From Byssochlamys sp. IMV 00236 (taxonomy: Eukaryota; Ascomycota; Eurotiomycetes; Eurotiales; Thermoascaceae): a DNA stretch of 64,000 nt. The translations under genes and the position numbers were made by a program. This document shows, one piece after another, positions 22,290 through 33,173 of the stretch. The stretch is from positions 124,001-188,000 of the forward strand of contig MSJH02000792.1 in assembly GCA_001931875.2 (NCBI GenBank). Reading direction: 5' to 3'. Position 1 is the stretch's first letter. Every line of letters begins with the position of its first letter. The notes under the pieces were generated by a model. The model saw only the letters and a list, made by a program, of their open reading frames with translations, ran no database searches and was not told the DNA's origin.

Positions 22290-24852
22290 ATGACTAGCAC
22301 TCGATCAGAAGACGGTGACGAGGATAATGCAACCATATGGGCCCGTATAAAAGCTGCGAGAGTACGTCTTTCATCCGAGACGGACTTCTATCGCAATTAC
22401 GGTTTACCTGTCGGGTCGCAACCCCAAGCAAATACCGAAGAGCATCAAGCTTCTTCGAGGGGCAGTGAGGGCGAACCTCCCAAAGTCCCTACTATCAGTG
22501 CTTCAGATGAAGCAAGTGAGAAGCAGCCGGAGACCTGCCCTGCAGAAAGTACAGCGAATGTTCCCGAAATCCCTACTATCAGTGCTTCAGATGAATCAAG
22601 TGAAAAGAAGCCTGCAGAAAGCGAAGCGAGTGTCCCCGAACTCCCTACTATCAGTGCTTCAGATGAATCGAGTGAAAAGAAGCCAGAGACTTGCCCTGCA
22701 GAAAGTGAAGCGAGTGACCCCGAAATCCCTACTATAACTACTTCAGATGAGATAAGTTACAAGCAGCCCGAGCCTTGCTTTCTGCACAGTGAAGCTGAAC
22801 CCAATGATATCCCTACCATAACTGCTCCAGGTGAGGAAAGTGAGAAGCAGCCAGAAACTTGCTCAGCAGGAAGTGAATGTTTGCCATCTCCACCCGCAAC
22901 AGTGACATTCCAAGATACGCTTTCTGTCGCTGGCCTCGATCAGATACAAAGCCAGCCGCACGAGGTTGGCTCTCCACAAGTCAGTGCTACACAGGAATCC
23001 GTTGCTCTGCAATCTATTCCCTCCACGAAGACAGAAGGTAGTTTCATTGTCATCTTACCTTCAATCTAGCAATACTGATTCAATAGGAACACATTTAGAA
23101 CCGCAACCAGCCTCCAGGATGCCTGATTCCGACGATTCTGATGTAGTGATGCTACGTCCTAGAAATCAGAACTCGAGCTCACAGAATCAGGAAAATATCC
23201 GTCCGACTGGGACAGAGCCCGGGAAGCACAAGAAAACACATTCGCAGAGGCTCAATGGGCGAAACGGGAAACGTAACGTTCTGAGCGATAAGATCACAGA
23301 TGGACCCAGTAACACTCCAGTAGAGCATATCTCCACTGCGGGAAACACTGGGCCAGAGGATCTAGCAAGCCAGCCTCGATCTTCATACAAGGTCGCACCT
23401 CCTGAAGTGCAGGAGGAACTCAAGAAGCTTCAAGAAGAAGCCTTGGCCAAGGCCATTGAGCGGCGCTTTGAAGTAGTTCTGAACTCGAACCCCGAAACTC
23501 TCAATGTGGTCAGGGAAGGCCCTGGAACGGATCCTGAGAGCGAAGAGTTTCTTAAAATCGCAGCTTTCAGGACTATCAATGTTCCTGGAAACAGACCAGA
23601 GTCGTCTAACGTCTTATCTAGCAGATTCCGCTTTCCCCAGGACGTCTCGGAGAGCGAACGGAAAAAGCTGCAATGGAGCTTCTACTCTCGAGATACTCCT
23701 GCGTATCCTACATTCGACAAAGGTGGCAAGTTTATGATCTCCACACAGCCAACTGCTGAATCTGAAGAGAGGTCAGCTTTGCTTGCCTCCTATGACGATG
23801 GATCACCAGTCGGTTTAAAGCAGCCTCCGCAGCCTCCCCGGGATTTTCCGGATGAGATCTGGGACGGTATACCAGCAGACTGGCTATTTCGCCCAAGTTA
23901 CTCTGAGACGAATACGAACTTAGAAAGATACAGACAGTGGTTTTGGCGCTGGCTAGATTCCACAGTGGTACTCGCCTACCCTGTCGATATCTATCATGAA
24001 GCTTTCTTTGATGGAACAGCCCACACGGATGGGGAGCGAGGGTTATTCATACCAGACATCGAGAGCCACGATACCAAGATAGACATGACGGACGAGGAGA
24101 CACGCCTTCACTATAATGAAACCGGCGCGGGGTACATCATCAACTACAGGCTGCATCTGCTAAAGGAAGCAGAGGAAAAAGGAGCGCGGGTACGGAGAGA
24201 GCGCGGGGTGTATCTCGAAAGTTGTCTATACCACGAGGAGCCAAATCCATATGTGCCAAAGGCAAACATATATCTACGCCCAGCTGAGAACAGGGATGTT
24301 CCCGGGCTCCTGGAGCTGTGCAACTGGTATATCCACAACACGGCTCTGTGCGCTGACCTTGAGACCCTTACCCGTGCTGAAATGATCCAGCGAATCGCCG
24401 ACAGCAAACAGGAGAAATTGCCGTTCATTGTGGCCGTTGAACGAAACAACAGACATGCCCTTGATCACCTGGAACGAGTCTTGGGATACGCACTCGCAAC
24501 GGACTATATGGGGCAGACTACAGCAGGACGACATACGGTCGAACTAGAGGTCTTCGTCAGCCACGGAAGCAAACGACTCGGGGTCGCCCGCTGTCTTATG
24601 GATAAACTTCTTCAAGTGTGTGACCCGACTTACGTGCCCCATTTAGGGTACTTCTTTGATTCGGACTTAGATGACCGCCCTGGATACGAGTGCGGCGGAC
24701 GCAGGATGCTTGCACGTCTGATCTTCACATACTGCTTCTCAGAGGACGATAAATCAGAGTACGAACGGGTTAAAGAATGGCTAAAGGGAGAGTACAGTTT
24801 CTATGAGCAGGGTTTACTCAGGGGGGTCTGCGTGAAGTTCGGCAAGTTGTAA
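22290..24852 (+). CDS. GNAT-fold acetyltransferase-like protein with N-terminal tandem repeats (837 aa)
   Basis: Two exons, 22290-23037 and 23087-24852, total 2514 nt; the 49-nt intron joins KTEG to THLEPQPASRM. Residues 60-200 hold five imperfect 24-28-residue repeats built on PTISASDESSEKKPE, acidic and probably disordered. The middle (about 320-560) has a conserved-looking region with DEIWDGIPADWLFRPSYSE and WFWRWLDSTV. The C-terminal third resembles a GNAT domain of fungal type: ANIYLRPAENRDVPGLLELC, then LPFIVAVERN, VLGYALATDYMG, ELEVFVSHGSKRLGVARCLM and PHLGYFFDSD. The segment HGSKRLGVARCL sits where the acetyl-CoA loop is expected but is not the classic Q/RxxGxG/A form, so activity is uncertain. 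Substrate unknown. ATG 22290 is preferred over frames that start with non-ATG codons. Confidence 0.75.
22488..22895 (+). repeat. Coding tandem repeat, 72-84-nt units
   Basis: Five units start with CCTACTATCAGTGCTTCAG or a diverged form at 22488, 22572, 22644, 22728 and 22812. Units are 84, 72, 84 and 84 nt; the second is shorter by 12 nt, which removes PETC. All lengths are multiples of three, so the frame is kept. Units 1-3 are nearly identical, while 4-5 have diverged. Confidence 0.85.
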
Positions 24853-25940
24853 GTTGAATGTCCCAAAGCTGATCTGTACCCGTTATTTAACAACCGTGCT
24901 AGGCATAATGTCAGTTATCTTGTCCGCAACGTCGCGAATTTTACACCATGAGAGCATACGATCCAGAGTCTGTCCAGTACGTTGCAACTGGTTATTCTTA
25001 AGTTTATGTGCTATGATCCATAGTGGCCACAGTACTTGCTCTTTTGTCGACCCAAAAAAACGAGATGAAAAATAACGATCTGATCCCCTATGAAAAGAAG
25101 CAATGACCCCTGCGGCTCATAGACTTGGGTCATCGAACAATAGCAGCAATGGAGGTTTCCAGGCACATTCCGGTCTTGATCTACTAATATCCCAAAAGCA
25201 CTAGTCTTCTACCTCTTGTGCCTTATTCGGTTTTCTTTCTCATGCTTTTCCTGTGTTTCCTCTACCAGCAAAGGTGATGTCTTTCGGGTCCATTCTCCTA
25301 TTTTCCCTTTGATGATTACAGAATGCAACTGGTCGTCCTCTCTCCTGAGATAGAACTCAATTATGTACATTAACAAAGCCAAAATAAATTGCTTTACTCT
25401 GAGGATAATACAGGATTTCGATAATTTTCACAAGCAACAGGATTTAATGTATGCGATTATTGCAGAAGGAAATTTAGAAAGCTGAAGGCTAACCTAATCG
25501 GGCAACCGAGACGCTGCCGCCGCCTTTTTCTGCCGAATACAGCTCACTCACCGCCGGCGCCTCAGATGGGCGGGCAACTTTTTTTCTGCTAGCTCGAGAT
25601 TATCATTGCGGAGGACAATCGCCCCCGAAGGATTCTTCGAATCCTCTTATTGAATCCTTATTCCTCTTTTCCTCGAATTGATAAGTCGAGGGTATTCAAT
25701 CAAATTCGGCAGTTATATTACTGCGTTCCTATCACTTCCTGCAACGCTTGGCATTTCGGATTTTTTTTTCTCTCTTGCCCGATTCGATCTCACACCAACC
25801 ACTCGTTTGCTTGTCGAATTGATCGAGCCCGGAAAGAGAGAGAGATATCATTTTCTCTACCAGGTATAACTCGTCGATTATCAATAATCGCCGAATACAA
25901 TCACATATCCCCATAACGAAGGACAAGAAAGAAAGAAAAA
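24853..25940. other. Intergenic between the GNAT gene and DRS1
   Basis: No gene is supported. The right part, about 25.6-25.94 kb, is pyrimidine-rich then purine-rich just before the DRS1 ATG and probably holds its promoter and 5' leader. Confidence 0.6.
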
Positions 25941-28486
25941 ATGGCACCGATCTCTACAAAAAAGCGAAGTCGCGAAGACGACGACTTCGTGCTCACACTC
26001 TCTGACGATGAGAATCCTGTTGATATCGGTGAATCCGAAGAGGAGATCGATGGAGATGAATTCAGCAACAAACCAGCCACGAAGACATCCGGGACGAAAC
26101 GGAAGCGTGAAGCCAACGATGCTGCTACGGGAAAGGCACAACAGAAGAAGCAGAAGAAGCAGAAGCGGAAGCAGGGCGGAAAAGGAGCCAATGGTGATGA
26201 GGACGAAGAAGTGGATGAGGAGGAAGAGGAGGATAATGCGCTGGCGGGTGCGGAAGATGATGGTGCGTTGAATCCGGATTTCGAATTCGATGTCGCTGGC
26301 GCGAGTAATCGGGGGGTGGTTGAGGATTTTGATGGTTGGGTTATGGATGGGGTTAAGAAGAGTGGTGGTGATAAAAAGGGGGTTGATATCGATGCGATTA
26401 TTGAGCGTCGGAGGGAGAGGAAGAAGGATGCGGAGGAGAGGAAGAAACGGAAAGAGCAGAAGAAAAAGGAGAATGGAGAATGGGATCCTGAGGCGAGTGG
26501 TAGCGAAGGAGAGTCCGCAAATGCTGGTGAAGACGAGGAGGATGAAGATGCTGAGTCTGTGAACTTTGAGGATGACGAACTCCTCGCAGAAGACGGATTT
26601 GGTATGGGTGCTGGTGATGCGAAAGAAAGTGAAGATGAGGATGAAGAGGATAAGGGAAGTGGCTCGGATTCAGAAGATGGCGAGGAAGACGGAGATGATG
26701 ATGATGATGATGAAGATGCTGCTTCGGACAATGACTCGGTCGCCTCTCCAGTTGCGCATCCCGACGACGAGGCTTCAGACTCGGACGACGAAAGCGTGGA
26801 TGAGGAAGAAGCCGAGAAACGCAAGGCTTTCTTCGCCCCCGAAGAGAAATCAACCGACAAGTCGGATGATAATGCCAAGGGGTCGTTCCAGGACTACAAC
26901 CTCTCCCGTCCCATCCTTCGCGGTCTGGCTGCGGTTGGCTTCTCTACTCCGACTCCCATCCAGCGCAAGACGATCCCGGTGGCCCTGTTGGGCAAGGATA
27001 TCGTTGGAGGAGCTGTGACAGGTTCCGGAAAGACTGGCGCATTCATCATTCCTATTCTCGAGCGTCTGTTGTATCGGCCGCGCAAGGTCCCGACCAGCCG
27101 TGTTGCGATTCTGATGCCCACTCGTGAACTGGCTGTCCAGTGTTACAACGTTGCCACGAAACTGGCCACCTTTACAGACATCACCTTCTGTCAGCTGGTC
27201 GGTGGATTCAGCCTGCGGGAGCAGGAGAACGTGCTGAAGAAGCGTCCGGACGTGATCATTGCTACGCCTGGTCGATTCATCGATCACATGCGGAACTCTG
27301 CCAGCTTCACAGTCGACACGCTGGAGATTCTGGTCTTGGATGAAGCTGACCGGATGCTGGAAGATGGATTCGCTCACGAACTCAACGAGATTCTGACTAC
27401 GATCCCCAAGTCCCGACAGACCATGCTCTTCTCTGCCACCATGACGGACACCGTCGACAAGCTTATCCGAGTTGGACTGAACCGACCAGTGCGGCTGATG
27501 GTTGACTCCAAGAAGTCTACTGTCACGACACTGGTGCAGGAGTTTGTGCGGTTGAGGCCCGGTCGAGAGGGCATGCGATTGGGCTATCTGATGTATCTGT
27601 GCGAGGAGATCTACACGGGCCGAGTGATCATCTTCTTTCGACAGAAGCGAGAAGCGCATCGGGTACGGATTGTATTCGGTCTGCTTGGGCTCAAAGCTGC
27701 CGAATTGCACGGTAGCATGACCCAGGAACAGGTAAGACTCGGGATTTCTACAGAGTTCGGATCTACAGCTAACTAAACGTGATTATCTAGCGTATCAAAA
27801 GTGTCGAAGACTTCCGTGAGGGGCGGGTAGCCTTCCTGCTAGCGACCGATGTGGCCTCTCGTGGTCTGGATATCAAGGGCGTCGAGACGGTCATCAACTA
27901 CGAGGCTCCCCAGTCGCACGAGATCTACCTGCACCGTGTTGGTCGTACAGCTCGTGCTGGCCGATCTGGTCGCGCCTGTACCATTGCCGCGGAGCCCGAT
28001 CGTAAGGTGGTCAAGCAAGCCGTCAAAGCGAGCAAGGCTCAAGGAGCCAAGGTGGTCAGTCGCGTGGTCGAGCCGGCTGTCGCGGACTCGTGGGCCAAGA
28101 AGGTTGAGGCCCTGGCAGAGGAGGTCGACGAGATCCTGAAGGAGGAGAAGCAAGAAAAGCAGCTATCGCAGGCCGAGATGCAAGTGAATAAGGGAGAGAA
28201 CATGCTCAAGCACGAGCGCGAGATCATGTCCCGGCCCAAGCGGACGTGGTTCGAGACGGAGCGGGACAAGCAGATGGCTAAGAAAGCGGCGCTTCTGGAG
28301 CTCAACGGCGAGGCAGGTTCGAAAAAGAAGAAGGTCAAGCTGAGCAACAAGGACAAGAAGAAGCTGGATGCTTCGCGGGACCGTCACGAGGGACGAGTGT
28401 GGAAGAAGGGACGCGCAGAGCGAGAGGCTCCTCAGAAGCGGCCGAAGAAGGCCGGCGCAAAGAAAGGGAAGAAGGGCAAGAAATGA
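25941..28486 (+). CDS. DRS1: ATP-dependent DEAD-box RNA helicase of DRS1 type (828 aa)
   Basis: Two exons, 25941-27731 and 27791-28486; the 59-nt intron lies between MTQEQ and [15 protein letters not shown]1 is a nucleolar helicase needed for maturation of 25S rRNA and assembly of the 60S subunit. Residues 1-310 are highly acidic with Lys-rich patches, typical of DRS1. The helicase core shows the Q motif ([14 protein letters not shown], about 330), motif [10 protein letters not shown] (about 360), motif [11 protein letters not shown] (about 465), SAT (about 497) and motif [16 protein letters not shown] (about 643). The C-terminus is Lys-rich and ends in KKGKK repeats, a likely nucleolar signal. 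The length fits the family (750-830 aa). It is followed in the same direction by LEU4. Confidence 0.96.
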
Positions 28487-29168
28487 GTGGATCTGGGTTC
28501 ATGAGGGAGTCTGAGTCATTCTGGGCGATGATAGTTAGTTAGATATCGCCATCTGTTTCCTTTATCTGTCTCTGTTATCTGTTCATTTGACAAAAAATAA
28601 TGCCCTGTTTATAGAAGAAGAATATCAGATTCCCGCGCGGCATCTTGCATCTTGCAGCCGACGCCAACCGAGAGATCCCTTGATGTCCTGGTGCTTCCTG
28701 TGAAGTCTGAGAGAGAGTCTCCACGAGATCAGCATCTAAGTAGTTAGTAGTTCGTAGTTAGTCTCTCATTTGATCGTGTTCATCTTTTCGTCCATACCAT
28801 AATAATATCATCCATAATAATATAATCGATAATAATATAATAATATATCCGATGCTGGCCGCAGGGAAGCACACGGGCCAATCCGGCATCGAGCTTAACA
28901 ACCCCGCCTCCGCTGTCGGAGTTGAAAAAAAAGGATTCACCAGGAAGCGTCATTAATTACTTGGCTTTTAAATCGTCTTCGTCCATACCGACTGCTGCCT
29001 TTCTTTTCCGTCAGTCTGACTATCGTCCATCTTCATATTTTTTATTTATATTTCCCATCTGGAGGTTCCCCGTCAATTGGGACTGGTTCATCTCGCCTCC
29101 TCCAGCGATCGATCCCATCCCGCTTTCTTGACTCATCCCCCGCTGCCGACTCCGCACCCGCCGTCAAG
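28487..29168. other. Intergenic between DRS1 and LEU4; LEU4 promoter region
   Basis: An AT-rich block of repeated AATAATAT lies at about 28798-28850 and a CCAAT box near 28877-28883, followed by a pyrimidine-rich leader up to the LEU4 ATG. No exact Leu3-type CCGGNNCCGG site was found by eye. No coding frame is supported. Confidence 0.6.
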
Positions 29169-31299
29169 ATGCCTATGTATGACTGCTCATCCACGACGAT
29201 GCTGGGAGATGTTCTGGAGAGAAACTGACAACGAGGCAGGCTCAAGGATCCCTCCAAGAAATATAAGAAGTTCCAGCCTCTCCATCTGCCGGACCGGCAA
29301 TGGCCCAACAAGACCCTCGACAAGCCTCCCCGGTGGCTGGCCACCGACCTGCGAGATGGCAACCAGAGTCTGGTCGACCCCATGGTAAGGAGTGCTGATG
29401 ATGCTGGTACATGGATCTTGGTCTTGGTCGTTTGGCTGACACTCCTCTAGAATGGTGAACAGAAGTTCCGTTTCTTCAAGATGCTGGTAGACATCGGCTA
29501 CAAGGAGATCGAAGTCGCCTTCCCCTCCGCCTCCCAGACTGACTTCGACTTTGTTCGTCGCCTTGTCGAGACCCCCGGGGTCGTTCCCGACGATGTCTGG
29601 CTTCAGGTGCTTTCTCCTTGTCGTGAGGACCTCATCCGTCGTACGGTCGACTCCCTCCGCGGGGCCAAGAAGGCCATCCTGCACCTGTACCTGGCCACAA
29701 GCGAGTGTTTCCGCCGTATCGTCTTTGGCATGACCAAGGAGCAGAGTATCGAGCTGGCCGTGCGCTGCACCAAGTTTGCCCGCTCAATCACAAAGGATGA
29801 CCCTTCGATGGCCGGCACTGAGTGGCTCTACGAATTCTCCCCCGAGACCTTCTCTGATACCGACCCCGACTTCGCCGTCCAGATCTGTGAGGCTGTCAAG
29901 GCCGCCTGGGAACCCACAGAGGACGCACCCCTCATCTTCAACCTTCCAGCGACGGTCGAGATGGCGACCCCCAACGTCTACGCTGATCAGGTCGAGTACT
30001 TCTGCCGCAACATGACTGAGCGCGAGAAATTCTGCGTCTCTCTTCACCCGCACAACGACCGCGGCTGCGCCGTGGCTGCTGCTGAGCTGGCCCAGATGGC
30101 AGGTGCCCAGCGAGTGGAGGGTACTCTGTTCGGTAACGGAGAGCGGACGGGTAACGTGGACCTTGTCACTCTTGCCCTGAACCTCTACACCCAGGGAATC
30201 CACCCCAATGTCGATTTCTCTGATATCAACTCGATCATCAAGGTTGTGGAGGAGAGCAATAAGATCCCCGTCAATGAGCGGTGGCCATACGGCGGCCAAT
30301 TGGTTGTCTGTGCCTTCAGTGGTAGTCATCAGGATGCCATCAAGAAGGGCTTCAACCTACGGGATAAGGCCGGTGCGTCGGAAGACAGCCGTTGGGAGAT
30401 CCCCTATCTGCCACTAGATCCCCAGGATATTGGACGGAACTACGAGGCCGTTATCCGTGTCAACTCGCAGAGTGGAAAGGGAGGTGCTGCCTGGGTCATC
30501 CTCCGCAGCCTCGAGCTGGACCTGCCGCGTGGTCTGCAGGTGGAGTTCAGTAAGATCGTCCAGAAGGAAACCGAGGCTGTCAACCGCGAACTTCGTCCCA
30601 ACGAAATCGTCGCCCTCTTCGAGAAGGCCTACCACCTCAAGACTAACCCCCGATTCACTCTCATTGACTACAACATCACGACCGACCGGTCCCAGTCTCC
30701 GGCGCCCCCAGAGCCCGGCAAGGCCCTCAATACCAAGAACCTTAAGCGACGCTTCACCGGTATCATCGAGATTGACGGCGTCCAGCACCCGATCACGGGT
30801 GTTGGCCCAGGTGCCATCTCCTCCCTGGCCAACGCGCTCGCCACCCTCGGTATCGACCTGGACGTGGTCGACTACAAGGAGCATTCCATCGGAACCGGTC
30901 GTGACGTGAAGGCTGCGACATATATTCAGTGCACAGCAGCAGGCAACCAGGATAGCGTCTGGGGCGTTGGTATCCACCAGGATGTTGTCCAGGCCAGTTT
31001 GATTGCTCTGTTGAGTGCTGCGAGCTCGGTAAGTAGCCAGTAGAATTAGCATCTTTCCACGTGCTAGAGAAAATCCTAATAAATCTCAATAATAGTTCCT
31101 GACCTCCCGCGCTGGTTCCCCTGCTCCCTTCCGACCTATTCGGACGGTGGCCTTCTCCGAAGAGGATCTCGAGGCTCTCGAGCAGCTCAACAACAACGTC
31201 GATCTATCCCGGACAGCTGCAGGTGATGAAGCCGCCCAAGCCGTCCAGAAGCAGAAGGTCGATGTAGAGAAGTTGGCACAGCAGGTTGAGAATCTCTGA
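29169..31299 (+). CDS. LEU4: 2-isopropylmalate synthase, first step of leucine synthesis (644 aa)
   Basis: Four exons: 29169-29176 (only 8 nt), 29240-29384, 29451-31028, 31096-31299, total 1935 nt in frame. The enzyme condenses acetyl-CoA with 2-ketoisovalerate to 2-isopropylmalate. The TIM-barrel domain shows [15 protein letters not shown], with the metal-binding Asp, near residues 45-55. Further on it has the family segment [17 protein letters not shown] with the HxH-type metal ligands, and [17 protein letters not shown]. The C-terminal LeuA regulatory domain, where leucine feedback acts, runs from about 460 to 590 ([23 protein letters not shown]). The start [14 protein letters not shown] is supported because the tiny exon and its splice give the family N-terminus. 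No clear long mitochondrial presequence is seen. Confidence 0.96.
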
Positions 31300-32432
31300 T
31301 TTATTTCCTAGATCTATTATTCTCATCATCATCAGCACGAAAATTAGAATGACGACTTTAATTCATGTTTTTATCCTTCCATAATGTGACAGCGACATAT
31401 TTGTTTCTTTTTTTTTTCTCTTTTGCTTTTTTTTCTCTCTCTCTCGGGTACGCTCCTCATCTTCTTGCACATATTTCATTCTGGATCAGTATTGTGGATA
31501 TTATGGTGTAGTCAGCATTGGCATAGGATAAATAGGATAACTAACTATGGGAAAATTCATAGGAGATGGGGGTAAGCAAGCGGAGGATTGGAGGGGACAA
31601 AACACAATTACAGAAGTGATAACTAGCATACCTAGATAGGCAGAACGAAAAGTACTTTCTCTTAGCACATTATTATTTTATGTACAGACGAATATTAAAT
31701 GGAAGTCAAGATAAATGGGACAAGGTTGTACTTGAAAGGTATATATAAGTAATAAATTAGTCCGAAATTTTATATATATATCTCGTTGTCCCGAACACAT
31801 CTGAAAAAAGGGAAGAAAACAAGGAACATATTATATAAAACTAGTCCATCCGCCCAATTAAGCTCAATATAGTAACTAATAATACTATGCTCAGACTAGA
31901 GTTTTTATATGACGATCCTGGTCTAGTATTAATTAATATGAATCGTGAATTGAAGGCAAGGACATTTGACCTACCCCATCTAGATATCCGATAGAGTCTT
32001 AAGAGGGAGATTTAGCGCAGTCCCGAAAATTCCTTCCAAGGTGAAATCTGCAGATAGACCGAATAGGAATGAATGAATAAATAGTATTATCACAGTAGAA
32101 TGGTATTATGCGTACACGGAGAGTATACAGACATGCAGGTCGTTGAATTTTTTTTCTCATGACGGACATCAGGTGACACATAGATGAATTGAAAACAAAA
32201 AACAGACAGCATGCGACAGATCATAGGAAAGAAAAGAAAAAAAAGAGAAAAGAAAAGAAAAGATTCACCTCGAGAAGAGGGTAAGTCAAGTCAGAAGTTT
32301 TCAACACGGCGCCATTAAAAACAGTCGGAGGACCCCCCATTCCATCGTTGCTTGCTGCAAAGACTGCTGTCTCAGTGTCGCGAATCATGTTTCGGCCCCG
32401 TTATGCTCTTGCTTCGAGAGGTCCCACGGTCT
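31300..32432. other. Intergenic between convergent LEU4 and the DIP2/CPS1-like gene
   Basis: AT-rich, with poly-T and poly-A tracts (about 31410-31440, 32230-32265) as expected for two facing 3' ends. No coding frame is supported. Confidence 0.65.
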
Positions 32433-33135
32433 TCAATAAAAGTCATAGTCGCTACCGTCGTACCTCTTCCTCACTATCGAGCTGTTCGTACTCGGGCTAC
32501 GACCGACACCATCCCCATCTCCCTTGCCCGGGCTATTGATACCCAGATGCTTCTGATAGAGGAGAGCCTCCTGTGGCCACTCCTCTTCACTCTCATTATG
32601 CTCTTCGTGTTTGGGCAGGGAGCCTTGGCTCAGTGACCTCTGTCCCTCCTGAGCGCTAGAACCATCCTCGGAGATCTTCAGTGCGCTGAAGCCGGCCGGA
32701 AGACTGCTGTTACGCCGCTGCTGACTGGGCAGAGAATCACGTCCTCGCGCAGGCATCGAGGCCACTGCGTGCAAAGGATCCTTGTCGGGTACCGCTGGCG
32801 GTGTCTCTACAGGAGGACTGAGTTCGACGGAAGGAATATCAGCCTGGCGAGCCGTGTGCTCGCTTTCCCCATCTCTGAAGTCAGATCCAAAATTCAGGCC
32901 AGTAATTGTAGATGGGCTGTCATCTACATCCGGGTTCATAATGCTCAGAGGGGCCGGTGCCGGGATCTCATCGTCAAAGTCAAAGTTCGGTTCGATATCC
33001 GAACTCACCGGAGCATCAGTAAGTTGATAGCGAGGAGCGTTGGCCAGCGCTTGATACTCCTCGTCGTACTGCTGGTAGGCTTCTTGCCGCTGTTGCTCCT
33101 CCTCCTTCTCCTTATCCTCCTGCTGCTGCAGCTCT

Positions 33136-33173
<38 letters not shown>

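Noticed and set aside
25901..26878. Long Ser-rich open frame on the minus strand
   Set aside because: It is the antisense of the acidic Asp/Glu-codon tract of DRS1. The Ser/Pro monotony is a by-product of GAN and GAR codons read backwards.
26850..27710. 286-residue open frame antisense to the DRS1 helicase core
   Set aside because: The plus strand encodes a complete DEAD-box core with all motifs, and the antisense reading has no family motif.
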